A stretch of DNA of 64,000 bases from Breoghania sp. L-A4. Its GTDB lineage: Bacteria > Pseudomonadota > Alphaproteobacteria > Rhizobiales > Stappiaceae. A program made the position numbers and the translations under genes. Under the pieces are notes generated by a model. The model searched no databases and was not told the DNA's origin. It was given only the letters and a program-made list of their open reading frames with translations. Where the stretch lies: positions 868,001 through 932,000 of the forward strand of contig NZ_CP031841.1 of NCBI RefSeq assembly GCF_003432385.1, read 5' to 3'. Shown here in pieces: positions 35,142 to 42,549 of the stretch; the first letter of the stretch is position 1; each line of letters begins with the position of its first letter.

Positions 35142-35720
35142 TCAGCCGATGATTTTCTTCGGGATGTCGGAGTCCGCGAGCAGGTCCTCGGTCTCGCGGA
35201 CGTCGTCCAGCCGTTCAATCCAGACGCCGGATTTCATGGCCTTCCAGCAGCGCAGAAGCTCGGCCACTCCCTGAAGGATCAGCAACCCTCCGGCGACCGG
35301 GATCAGGGTCTTGAAGAAGTAGATCTGGATGCGGGCGGGGCTGTTCCAGCTGACCTCCTTGTAGCGCCAGCTGTCGGAGGCGATTTCCATGCCGTACCAG
35401 AACAGCGCCAGCATGCCGGGGAAGAAGAACAGCAGGTAGAGAAGGAAGTCGATCCGCGCCTGCCAGCGCACGGGGAACAGCCGGTACAGCACGTCGCCGC
35501 GCACATGGGCATCCTGCGCCAGGGCGTAAGGTCCCGCCATCAGGAACAGCGCGCCATACATCTGGACCATCATGTCGAAGGCCCAGACGGTCGGCGCGTT
35601 CAGCACGTATCGGACGAAGACCTCGTAGGACACGGAGAATGTCAGGATAAGGATGCACCATCCGAAGGCGCGTCCCACCCAGACGCTCAGGCCCTCGATC
35701 GCATAAATGATCTTGTTCAC
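35142..35720 (-). CDS. dctQ: TRAP transporter small permease (DctQ family), system 2
   Basis: This 192-residue subunit has four hydrophobic helices (about 12-36, 48-70, 88-110 and 132-160). A conserved FDMMVQMYGALFLMAG segment and AQDAHVRGDVLYRLF, the typical loop of the 2-oxoacid/mannitol-type DctQ, are present. The start is GTG at 35720, supported by AAGGGAAGAAG before it; no ATG is in place. The protein is longer than the classic DctQ (about 160), in line with the larger DctM of the same system. Confidence 0.88.
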   Translation of the reverse strand: MNKIIYAIEGLSVWVGRAFGWCILILTFSVSYEVFVRYVLNAPTVWAFDMMVQMYGALFLMAGPYALAQDAHVRGDVLYRLFPVRWQARIDFLLYLLFFFPGMLALFWYGMEIASDSWRYKEVSWNSPARIQIYFFKTLIPVAGGLLILQGVAELLRCWKAMKSGVWIERLDDVRETEDLLADSDIPKKIIG

Positions 35721-35749
35721 GTCTGCTTCTTCCCTTGCAGCACTATGGG

Positions 35750-35775
35750 GACGGGGCCTGTCGGCGGCCCCCGTC
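35750..35775 (-). terminator. Stem-loop between dctP and dctQ, system 2
   Basis: GACGGGGCC and GGCCCCCGTC pair with one bulge, located between the dctP stop and the dctQ start. On the minus strand no long T run follows, so this is more likely an mRNA-processing or attenuating hairpin than a full terminator. Confidence 0.5.
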
Positions 35776-35799
35776 TTTTCTTGGTTTTGTTCTTCCAGA

Positions 35800-36717
35800 T
35801 CAGCCGAAGTAGTGCTTGTAGGCGAGCTTGTAGTCCGGCTGGTTGAGGTTCAGGTAGCCCATCACGTTCTTGGCGTAGGCCTTCTGCGACTCGATCACCT
35901 TGGCAAAGAACGGATCCTCGCCGGAGATCCGGTCGACGACCACGTCCCAGGCATCCAGCTGGGCCGCCATGACGTCGTCCGGCGTGCGGAACACTTGCAC
36001 GCCCTGCTCTTCCTGCAGGGTGTTGAGGTCGTCCGCGTAGCGCTTGGTGTTGTGCCAGTAGAAGTTGGAGTTCTCGGCCTCGGACGCATATTTGAGGATC
36101 GCCCGCTGCTCTTCCGGCAGGGCTTCGAACTTGCGCTTGTTGAAGGTGACCTCAAAGAATTCCTGGCTCTGGTGGAACGAGGCCAGGTGATAGAACTTGG
36201 AGACGTCCTGCATGCCGAAGTCGCGGTCCGAGGTCGGGTTGTTGAATTCGGCCGCGTCGATCAGGCCGGACTTCATGGCCGGCTGAATTTCGCCGCCGGG
36301 AAGCTGCACGACCGACATGCCCATTTCCAGCAGAACGTCTGCCGCGAGGCCCACGGTGCGGTACTTCAGGCCCTTCAACTGGTCGACGCTCTTGATCTCT
36401 TCCTTGAACCAGCCGAGCGGCTGCGCCGGCATCGGGCTGTTGAAGAAGGACACGATGTTGAGGCCGAGCGAGCCCATCAGCTCATCGAAGAGTTCCTGTC
36501 CGCCGCCATAGTTGACCCAGCCCAGCACTTCCTGCGAGGACCAGCCGAAGCAGGGGCCGGTGCCGAACAGCGATGCGGTCTTGGACTTGGAATACCAGTA
36601 GGCCGGCACGTAGTGCGCGGCATCGAGAACGCCGCGGTGAACCGCGTCCTGCATCTGGCTGGTCTTGACGACAGAATCCACGGACAGAAGGTCGATCTTG
36701 AGATCCTTGCCGGCCAT
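35800..36717 (-). CDS. dctP: TRAP substrate-binding protein (DctP/TakP-like), system 2, main part (frameshifted)
   Basis: These 305 residues are most of a periplasmic binding protein related to TakP-type 2-oxoacid binders. Characteristic parts are VKTSQMQDAVHRGVLDAAHY, GLKYRTVGLAADVLLEMG, QLPGGEIQPAMKSGLIDAAE (the carboxylate-binding helix) and a C-terminal ending NQPDYKLAYKHYFG. The first Met is internal; the frame is open upstream and reads GGIFLENAKSYVDRVHAMAG before it. The missing N-terminus is the following entry. The relation to 2-oxoacid binders fits the hydroxyacid dehydrogenase in the same operon. Confidence 0.88.
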   Translation of the reverse strand: MAGKDLKIDLLSVDSVVKTSQMQDAVHRGVLDAAHYVPAYWYSKSKTASLFGTGPCFGWSSQEVLGWVNYGGGQELFDELMGSLGLNIVSFFNSPMPAQPLGWFKEEIKSVDQLKGLKYRTVGLAADVLLEMGMSVVQLPGGEIQPAMKSGLIDAAEFNNPTSDRDFGMQDVSKFYHLASFHQSQEFFEVTFNKRKFEALPEEQRAILKYASEAENSNFYWHNTKRYADDLNTLQEEQGVQVFRTPDDVMAAQLDAWDVVVDRISGEDPFFAKVIESQKAYAKNVMGYLNLNQPDYKLAYKHYFG

Positions 36718-36731
36718 GGCATGAACCCGGT

Positions 36732-36902
36732 CTACATAGGACTTGGCGTTTTCGAGGAAGATGCCGCCGCCCAGGCGGCCTGCATTTTCAGTACGGTTGG
36801 TTCTGCCCGCGCGATCGCAGGCGCGGCGAGCGTGCCGGCGGTAGCCGTCGCAGCAAGCGCGCTGCCTTTCAGAAACCGCCTCCGGTTCAGAGTTTCAGTC
36901 AT
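36732..36902 (-). CDS. dctP: TRAP substrate-binding protein, system 2, N-terminal part (frameshifted, Tat signal)
   Basis: The 56-residue frame begins MTETLNRRRFLKGSALAATA, a twin-arginine signal (NRRRFLKG), with GGGAGGAAA before the ATG. After the cleavage region it reads TVLKMQAAW. At TGGGCGGCGGCATC one more G would give W-GGG-IF and continue in the main fragment. After this point the frame is foreign and stops. The Tat signal implies export of a folded protein, as for several TakP-like binders. Confidence 0.85.
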   Translation of the reverse strand: MTETLNRRRFLKGSALAATATAGTLAAPAIARAEPTVLKMQAAWAAASSSKTPSPM

Positions 36903-37721
36903 GATTTCCTCCCGTTTAAACCGGCGCCTTTTCGCAGCGCCCTCAATGTTAAACATTGAAACCTAAGCACCATCACTGCGTAAGGACAAGTGCGTGCGCG
37001 CGTTTTGGTGCAGCGCGTCATATCGATTCTGCATCTGCCGCAGATGTGGCGCATGCAGCCGTCGCATGAAATGCATCGAATGCTGCAAGTGCGAGTGAAT
37101 ATTGCATTGCGGCGCGTGGCGAGCACACGCCGTGCTTGTGGCGGCATTCGGGGTTTCCGCGGCAGCGTCGCGCGGGTCAGGTGCCGGGATCCGGCGGCGC
37201 GCGCGCATGTGTAGGCCGGTACCGCGCCGCGATCGCACGCACGAATACGCGGGTCTATGTACAAGCGGTCGCTTGTCGTTTGCGGGCAGGGGATTAGGCA
37301 GGTGCAAGCTGCGCGGAATCTCATTTATGAAGATTGGCGTTCGTCGCTTCAGGCCTCCTTCGCGAGCTTGCCGCGAGCGCCGCGCGCAGCTCGGGAGCGG
37401 TGGCCGAGCCGGTGAGCGAACGGCCTCTCGGGATGGTCTGGTTCCCGCCGCGCAGGCGCGCCGATGCGAGTCGTGAGGACAGCGGGAGGCATCGCCGACG
37501 CCGGGCCCGCGCCGCATTGTTGCGTCTGGCCGAAAGCAGTTTCAACGGTACGGGCAAAATAACATCTGTGTGTAGAGTGCGCCGCCCGCGTCATGAGCCG
37601 GCCCGATGCGGGGCAAGGGATGCCGGTCTCCCGGGGCGTCGCGGCCGGCCTGTACGGCTGCCGCGCCATGCGTCGCATTGTCAGGCGTGACAGGGCGCTG
37701 GTCCTGCATCACAATCGCCGC
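36903..37721. other. Gene-free region of 819 bases
   Basis: No gene is supported; several Arg/Pro-rich frames on both strands lack ribosome sites and family features. Near the left end lies the palindrome at 36943. Another perfect 16-base palindrome, ACAAGCGGTCGCTTGT, lies at 37261-37276. The region separates two divergent operons. Confidence 0.45.
36943..36959. promoter_or_regulatory. Perfect 17-base palindrome upstream of TRAP system 2
   Basis: TCAATGTT-A-AACATTGA is symmetric over 17 bases and lies about 40 bases before the dctP start codon. It is a strong candidate operator for a dimeric repressor such as an IclR- or GntR-type protein. No regulator gene lies in this operon. Confidence 0.55.
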
Positions 37722-39092
37722 ATGAACGAACCAGCAAACACCGCGGCGCGCGAAGCGTCTGGATCCGCGCCTGGCGGCGAGTCGGCCGACGCCGGCACCA
37801 CTCCGTCCAACGGCGAACTGTTTGCGCCGCATCCCCTGCGGCAGATGGTGCTTGGCGAGATGCACGCGCGGCCCTTCCAGCTTGTGCAGACGCCGCGCGT
37901 CTTCCTGCACTATGGGTTTGCCACCGATGACGCGGCCGCCCAGGTGGACCGCGAGTGGTTCAAGGGCTTTTGCCAGGCGCAGGGGGTCGGCGGTCCGAGC
38001 CGCGGCGAGCGTCACTTCACGGTGGCTTTCGCCGGTGGGTTGTTGCGCTGGGAGCGCCACGCGGAATTCACCACCTATACGTGGGACGGCGCGCCCGCAG
38101 CCGGGTCCGGGGTATTCGGGCCTCTGCCGGCCAACACACCGTTCGGCACGAAATTCCGCGCGCCCGGCCCGCTGCTGGTGGCCGCGCGCCTCGATCTGAT
38201 CGCCGGGAAGGCCGGGGAGCCGATCGACTTTGCCGGGCTGTTCGACATGACGAGTCTCGCCGCGTCCCAGGTCGATGCGGGAGCGGCGGTGGCGGCGACC
38301 GACTTTCGACAGGACGGCGACGGACGCACGCGGATTCTGGTTGTCGACACCGGCGACGCCCCCCAGGGGATCGGCTCCGTGTGCCAGCGGCTCTTGGAGG
38401 TGGAGACCTACCGCACGCTGGCGCTGCTTGGCCTGCCGGAGGCCCAGCGCCTCGCGCCGCAGATCAGCGCCACCGAAAGCAGTCTCGCGACCATCGCCTC
38501 GGAGATCCTGGAGAGCACCGGACTCGACGCCAACCAGGCGCTGCTGCACGAACTTTCGCAGATGGCGGCCGAAGTGGAGGCGGGGTCCGCCGCAAGCGGC
38601 TACCGGTTTGGCGCCAGCCGGGCCTACGACGAGATCGTCACCCTGCGGCTTGCGGCACTGGGCGATGTGGCCCTGCCGGGCTGCAATTCGTGGCGCGGGT
38701 TCCTGGCGCGCCGGCTCCGCCCGGCGATGCGGACCTGCGAGACGACCGAGGAGCGGCAGAACGCCCTGTCGCGCAAGCTGGCGCGCGCCGCGACCTTGCT
38801 GCGTACGCGCGTCGACGTCGAACTCGAGCGCCAGAACCGCGATCTGCTGGAGGCCATGAACCGGCGCGCGCGGCTGCAGCTGCGGCTGCAGCAGACAGTC
38901 GAGGGCCTGTCGGTGGCCGCGATCAGCTATTATGTGGTCGGGCTCATCGGCTACGTCGCCAAGGGCGGCAAGGAGCTTGGGCTGCCCTATGACGCGGGCA
39001 TCCTCACGGCGGCGGCCGTGCCGCTGGTGCTGCTGGTGATCTGGTGGCTTGTCCGGCGCATTCGCCGCCATCATGACGAGGCCGACGAATAG
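37722..39092 (+). CDS. DUF3422 family membrane-anchored protein
   Basis: This 456-residue protein matches the DUF3422 pattern: HPLRQMVLGEMHARPF near the start (30-50), LPEAQRLAPQISATESSLA in the middle, then ARLQLRLQQTVEGLSVAAIS near residue 385. Two C-terminal hydrophobic segments (about 395-445) end in a basic tail (RRIRRHHDEADE). The large N-terminal part is cytoplasmic and partly coiled coil. The start at 37722 follows the family; an earlier in-frame ATG has no ribosome site. The function of the family is unknown; it is widespread in alpha- and betaproteobacteria. Confidence 0.9.
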   Translation: MNEPANTAAREASGSAPGGESADAGTTPSNGELFAPHPLRQMVLGEMHARPFQLVQTPRVFLHYGFATDDAAAQVDREWFKGFCQAQGVGGPSRGERHFTVAFAGGLLRWERHAEFTTYTWDGAPAAGSGVFGPLPANTPFGTKFRAPGPLLVAARLDLIAGKAGEPIDFAGLFDMTSLAASQVDAGAAVAATDFRQDGDGRTRILVVDTGDAPQGIGSVCQRLLEVETYRTLALLGLPEAQRLAPQISATESSLATIASEILESTGLDANQALLHELSQMAAEVEAGSAASGYRFGASRAYDEIVTLRLAALGDVALPGCNSWRGFLARRLRPAMRTCETTEERQNALSRKLARAATLLRTRVDVELERQNRDLLEAMNRRARLQLRLQQTVEGLSVAAISYYVVGLIGYVAKGGKELGLPYDAGILTAAAVPLVLLVIWWLVRRIRRHHDEADE

Positions 39093-39117
39093 GGCCCTGA
39101 CACAAAAGCCGCGCACG

Positions 39118-39143
39118 AAAAAGCCGGGCGCGGCGCCCGGCTT
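39118..39143 (-). terminator. Intrinsic terminator for the cytochrome c gene
   Basis: AAGCCGGGCGC and GCGCCCGGCTT form a stem, with five T following on the minus strand. It lies between the converging DUF3422 and cytochrome c genes. Confidence 0.85.
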
Positions 39144-39192
39144 CGGTGTCGTCGTATGGCGATCGCTCCGCGTGTTTCGCGGAACAGGCGCG

Positions 39193-39591
39193 CTATTTCA
39201 TCGTGCCGTCGGCATTGAACTGGCCGAGATAGGCGAGGACGTCTTCGATGTCGTCGTCCTTCTTCAGGCCAGCGAAGGCCATCTTGGTCTTCGGGACAAC
39301 GTCCTTGGGCTTGTGCAGATAGGCCGTCAGCGTCTCCGCGTCCCACACCTTGCCGTCGGCGCCGAACTCGGTCATCGCGCTGGAATACTTGTAATCCTCG
39401 ACGCTGGCGACCACGCGTCCGATGATGCCGTTCAGCTCGGGTCCGACCTTGTTCTTCGCATCTTCGCCAACCGCATGGCAGGCTTTGCATTTCCGGAAGA
39501 CTTTTTCACCCTTGTCGACGTCTCCATCGGCGAGGCTCGCGGCCGTGCTCGCCAGGAGGGCGGCGCCGGCTATGAGGATCAAACGCTTCAT
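39193..39591 (-). CDS. Class I cytochrome c (c2/c550 type)
   Basis: This is a 132-residue periplasmic electron carrier. The signal peptide (MKRLILIAGAALLASTAASLA) is cleaved before DGD. The mature protein has one haem site, CKACHAVGE, and the axial methionine is likely in KTKMAFAGLKKD. The GPELNGIIGR segment is typical of mono-haem cytochrome c. It has a family-normal size. The start at 39591 is chosen over one six codons earlier because the signal peptide begins there. It probably shuttles electrons between a bc1 complex and oxidases, but no such genes are in the window. Confidence 0.93.
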   Translation of the reverse strand: MKRLILIAGAALLASTAASLADGDVDKGEKVFRKCKACHAVGEDAKNKVGPELNGIIGRVVASVEDYKYSSAMTEFGADGKVWDAETLTAYLHKPKDVVPKTKMAFAGLKKDDDIEDVLAYLGQFNADGTMK

Positions 39592-39902
39592 TCTGTCTCT
39601 CCCATTCATTCCAGGTCAGGCCCGTTTTGGCGACTGCAATTCGCGCGCAGTCTCGCAAGGCGCTTGGCAAATGAAAACCAGACCATATGTCGCGGAACAA
39701 TAAACCTTATGACCTATATGGCAAAATTATGCCAACGGCGGGCACCGGTTGCCCGTTCTCATTGTCTGTTTCCGGCCGATCCTTGCTCGTTTCTGCGCGG
39801 CGACGCGCTTTCGGGACAGCGCCTTGCATCGCGCGGCGAGGCGCTCCTTGCAGCACGACGCGGCCGCGGTCGCTGAAGAGTCCAACATGGCCGTTGACGG
39901 CG
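39592..39902. other. Gene-free region between cytochrome c and lysR 3
   Basis: About 310 bases with a short AT-rich section around 39690-39730 that may be the cytochrome promoter. No gene is supported. Confidence 0.4.
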
Positions 39903-40844
39903 TCACCCCGCGGCGGCAACCGGCGGCAGGGCGAGCAAATCGGCCAGCCCGTCGTCCCAATAGGGATCGGGGCCGTAGAGCTGCGCCAGATAGTCGATGA
40001 ACACCCGAACCTTGGCCGGGAGGAAACGCCGGCTGGGATAGACGGCGTAGATGCCGACGTGTTTGGAGGCGCGGAATTCCGGCAGGATGATCTTCAGCCG
40101 GCCGTCGCGCAATTCCTCGCCGACGTCCCACGTCGACCGCAGCGCAATGCCGGCGCCGGCGATCAGCGCCTCGCGCACGACCTCGCTGGAGTTCGTCGAC
40201 AGCCGTCCGGTGGCGCGAATGACGATTTGTCCATTGGGTCCGTCCAGCCGCCAGGGATCCTGGTTGGCGGCGGCAAGGCACACGTGGCCGCTCAGCGCGT
40301 CGATCGAGTCCGGTTCGCCGTTCTTTTCCAGATAGGACGGGCTGGCGCACAGAATGCGATGGTTGCGGGCAAGCCGCCGGGCGACGAGACTGGAATCGGA
40401 AAGTTCGGCGATGCGGATCGCCACATCGTAACCTTCGCCGACGATGTCGACAAATTCGTCGGAGAGTTCCAGATTGACGCTGAGGTCAGGATTGGCGTCG
40501 AGAAAGGGTCCCAGATGCGGTGCGATATGCATGCGGCCGAAGGAGGTGGGGGCTGCGACCTTCAGCGTGCCGCGCGCCAGCGCCGAGCGGCGCGAGACGA
40601 AGGCTTCCGCCTCTTCCATCGAGGCGAGAATGGCGACGACGCGGTCGAAATAGCCCTGTCCCGCTTCGGTCAGCGCGATTTGCCGCGTGGTCCGCTGCAG
40701 AAGCCGTGTGCCGAGGCGATCCTCGAGCCGGCGCAGCCTCTTGGAGACCACGGCCGGCGACAGCCCCATTTCGCGTCCCGCGGCCGACATGCTGCCGGCG
40801 GTGACGACGCGTGCGAAGATTTCCATGTCCGAGAAGCTATTCAT
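39903..40844 (-). CDS. LysR-family regulator divergent from the glc operon
   Basis: This is a 313-residue LysR regulator of the CrgA/AaeR-like subgroup. The winged helix is at residues 1-60 (MNSFSDMEIFARVVTAGSMS, then MGLSPAVVSKRLRRLEDRLG). The effector domain follows, with a typical GRLSTNSSEVVREALIAGAG segment. The start at 40844 matches the subgroup's usual MNSF-DM-IF beginning. It is transcribed away from glcD with a 196-base shared region, so control of glycolate oxidase is plausible. This class differs from the two paralogous LysR proteins at 18-20 kb. Confidence 0.9.
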   Translation of the reverse strand: MNSFSDMEIFARVVTAGSMSAAGREMGLSPAVVSKRLRRLEDRLGTRLLQRTTRQIALTEAGQGYFDRVVAILASMEEAEAFVSRRSALARGTLKVAAPTSFGRMHIAPHLGPFLDANPDLSVNLELSDEFVDIVGEGYDVAIRIAELSDSSLVARRLARNHRILCASPSYLEKNGEPDSIDALSGHVCLAAANQDPWRLDGPNGQIVIRATGRLSTNSSEVVREALIAGAGIALRSTWDVGEELRDGRLKIILPEFRASKHVGIYAVYPSRRFLPAKVRVFIDYLAQLYGPDPYWDDGLADLLALPPVAAAG

Positions 40845-41040
40845 TTTCAATCTTCCGGAAACAATAATTCGTCCAGAGGCGGCATACAGGCCCCCGGTCC
40901 GATTTGCCATAGTCCGCGCCGGGACGTTGGAAGCAGGGCGTTTTCGGCTCGCTTGTCGTCGACGGCAGGTTTCCTACTTTCAACGAAATGGAATATATGA
41001 ACAACAAAAACCTGAACAGCGCGAAATGCGGGAGAACGCC

Positions 41041-42537
41041 ATGTCGGGCCTGATGATGCCGAAACCGGATGCGGCGACACTGGAGCGGCGCGACGAGATC
41101 GTGCGCGCCTTGTCGGCCATCGTCCCGGGCGAGGGCGTGATTTCGGGCGAGACCGAAATGCGTCCCTATGAGAGCGACGGGCTGACCGCCTACCGGCAGT
41201 TGCCGTTCGTCGTCGTGCTTCCCGAAACGGTCGATCAGGTCTCGCGCGTTCTGCGCTATTGCTATGAGAACGACGTCAAGGTCGTGCCGCGGGGCGCGGG
41301 CACCTCGCTGTCCGGCGGCGCGCTGCCGCTGGCCGACGGCGTGCTGATGTCGATGATGAAGTTCAATCAGGTGCTTGAGATCGATTTCGCCAACCGCGCG
41401 GTGGTCGTCCAGCCCGGCGTTACCAATCTCGGCATCACGCGTGCGGTCGAGCATGAAGGTTTCTATTACGCGCCCGATCCCTCCTCGCAGATCGCCTGTT
41501 CCATCGGCGGCAACATCGCGGAGAATTCCGGCGGCGTGCACTCGCTCAAGTACGGGCTGACGACCAACAACGTCCTGGGTCTCGAAGTGGTGCTGATCAC
41601 CGGAGAGGTGATCCGCATGGGCGGCAAGCACCTGGACTCCGAGGGCTACGACATGCTGGCGCTGATGACCGGCTCGGAAGGCCTGCTCGGCGTTGTCACC
41701 GAGGTCACCGTACGCATCCTGCGCAAGCCGGAAACCGCGCGCGCGCTGCTGGTGGGCTTCGCGTCCAGCGAGGACGGCGGCCAGTGCGTGGCCGATGTCA
41801 TCGCGGCCGGCATCATTCCCGGCGGCATGGAGATGATGGACAAGCCGGCGATCCACGCCGCCGAGGCCTTCGTCAACGCGGGCTATCCGCTCGACGCCGA
41901 GGCGCTGCTGATCGTCGAACTGGACGGCCCCGAGGCCGAGGTGGATCATCTGCTGGAACGCGTCGAGGAAATCGCCAGGGCGAACAAATCGACCTATCTG
42001 CGCGTCTCCACCTCCGAGGAGGAGCGCAACACCTTCTGGGCGGGGCGCAAGGCGGCGTTCCCCGCCGTCGGCCGCATCTCGCCCGACTACTACTGCATGG
42101 ACGGCACCATCCCGCGCAAGGCCCTGCCCAGGGTCCTGGCGCGGATGCGCGAGCTTTCCGAGCACTACGGATTGGCCGTCGCCAACGTGTTTCACGCGGG
42201 CGACGGCAATCTGCATCCGCTCATTCTCTATGACGCCAATGTGCCCGGCGAACTCGAGAAGGCGGAAGACTTCGGCTCGGACATCCTGCGGCTCTGCGTC
42301 GAGGTCGGCGGCGTGCTCACCGGCGAGCATGGCGTGGGCGTGGAGAAACGCGACCTGATGCCGGAGATGTTCAACGAGGTGGATCTGGCGCAGCAGATGC
42401 GCGTCAAATGCGCCTTCGACGAGAAACAGCTTCTCAATCCCGGCAAGGTGTTTCCGCAGTTGCGCCGCTGCGCCGAGCTCGGCCGCATGCACATCCACAA
42501 GGGCAAGCTGCCCTTCCCCGATATTCCGCGGTTCTAG
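41041..42537 (+). CDS. glcD: Glycolate oxidase subunit GlcD (FAD-linked)
   Basis: GlcD is the FAD-binding catalytic subunit that oxidises glycolate to glyoxylate, acting with GlcE and GlcF on the inner face of the membrane. The protein has 498 residues. The PCMH-type FAD domain shows VVPRGAGTSLSGGALPL and SIGGNIAENSGGVHSLKYG. The C-terminal domain contains AVANVFHAGDGNLHPLILYD with the active-site histidine, and GGVLTGEHGVGVEKRDLM. The ATG at 41041 is preceded by GGGAGAACGCC; extended upstream codons are not conserved. It is 12 bases before glcE. Confidence 0.95.
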   Translation: MSGLMMPKPDAATLERRDEIVRALSAIVPGEGVISGETEMRPYESDGLTAYRQLPFVVVLPETVDQVSRVLRYCYENDVKVVPRGAGTSLSGGALPLADGVLMSMMKFNQVLEIDFANRAVVVQPGVTNLGITRAVEHEGFYYAPDPSSQIACSIGGNIAENSGGVHSLKYGLTTNNVLGLEVVLITGEVIRMGGKHLDSEGYDMLALMTGSEGLLGVVTEVTVRILRKPETARALLVGFASSEDGGQCVADVIAAGIIPGGMEMMDKPAIHAAEAFVNAGYPLDAEALLIVELDGPEAEVDHLLERVEEIARANKSTYLRVSTSEEERNTFWAGRKAAFPAVGRISPDYYCMDGTIPRKALPRVLARMRELSEHYGLAVANVFHAGDGNLHPLILYDANVPGELEKAEDFGSDILRLCVEVGGVLTGEHGVGVEKRDLMPEMFNEVDLAQQMRVKCAFDEKQLLNPGKVFPQLRRCAELGRMHIHKGKLPFPDIPRF

Positions 42538-42549
42538 AAGGTCCCGGCA

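Noticed and set aside
37380-37440. Possible tRNA (GGTGGCCGAGC-like segment)
   Set aside because: It resembles the D-arm start of a class II tRNA, but no acceptor stem, anticodon arm or T-arm could be paired around it.
36963-37517. 184-codon minus-strand frame in the gene-free region
   Set aside because: It is rich in Arg, His and Pro with no family pattern or ribosome site, and it overlaps the palindromes.
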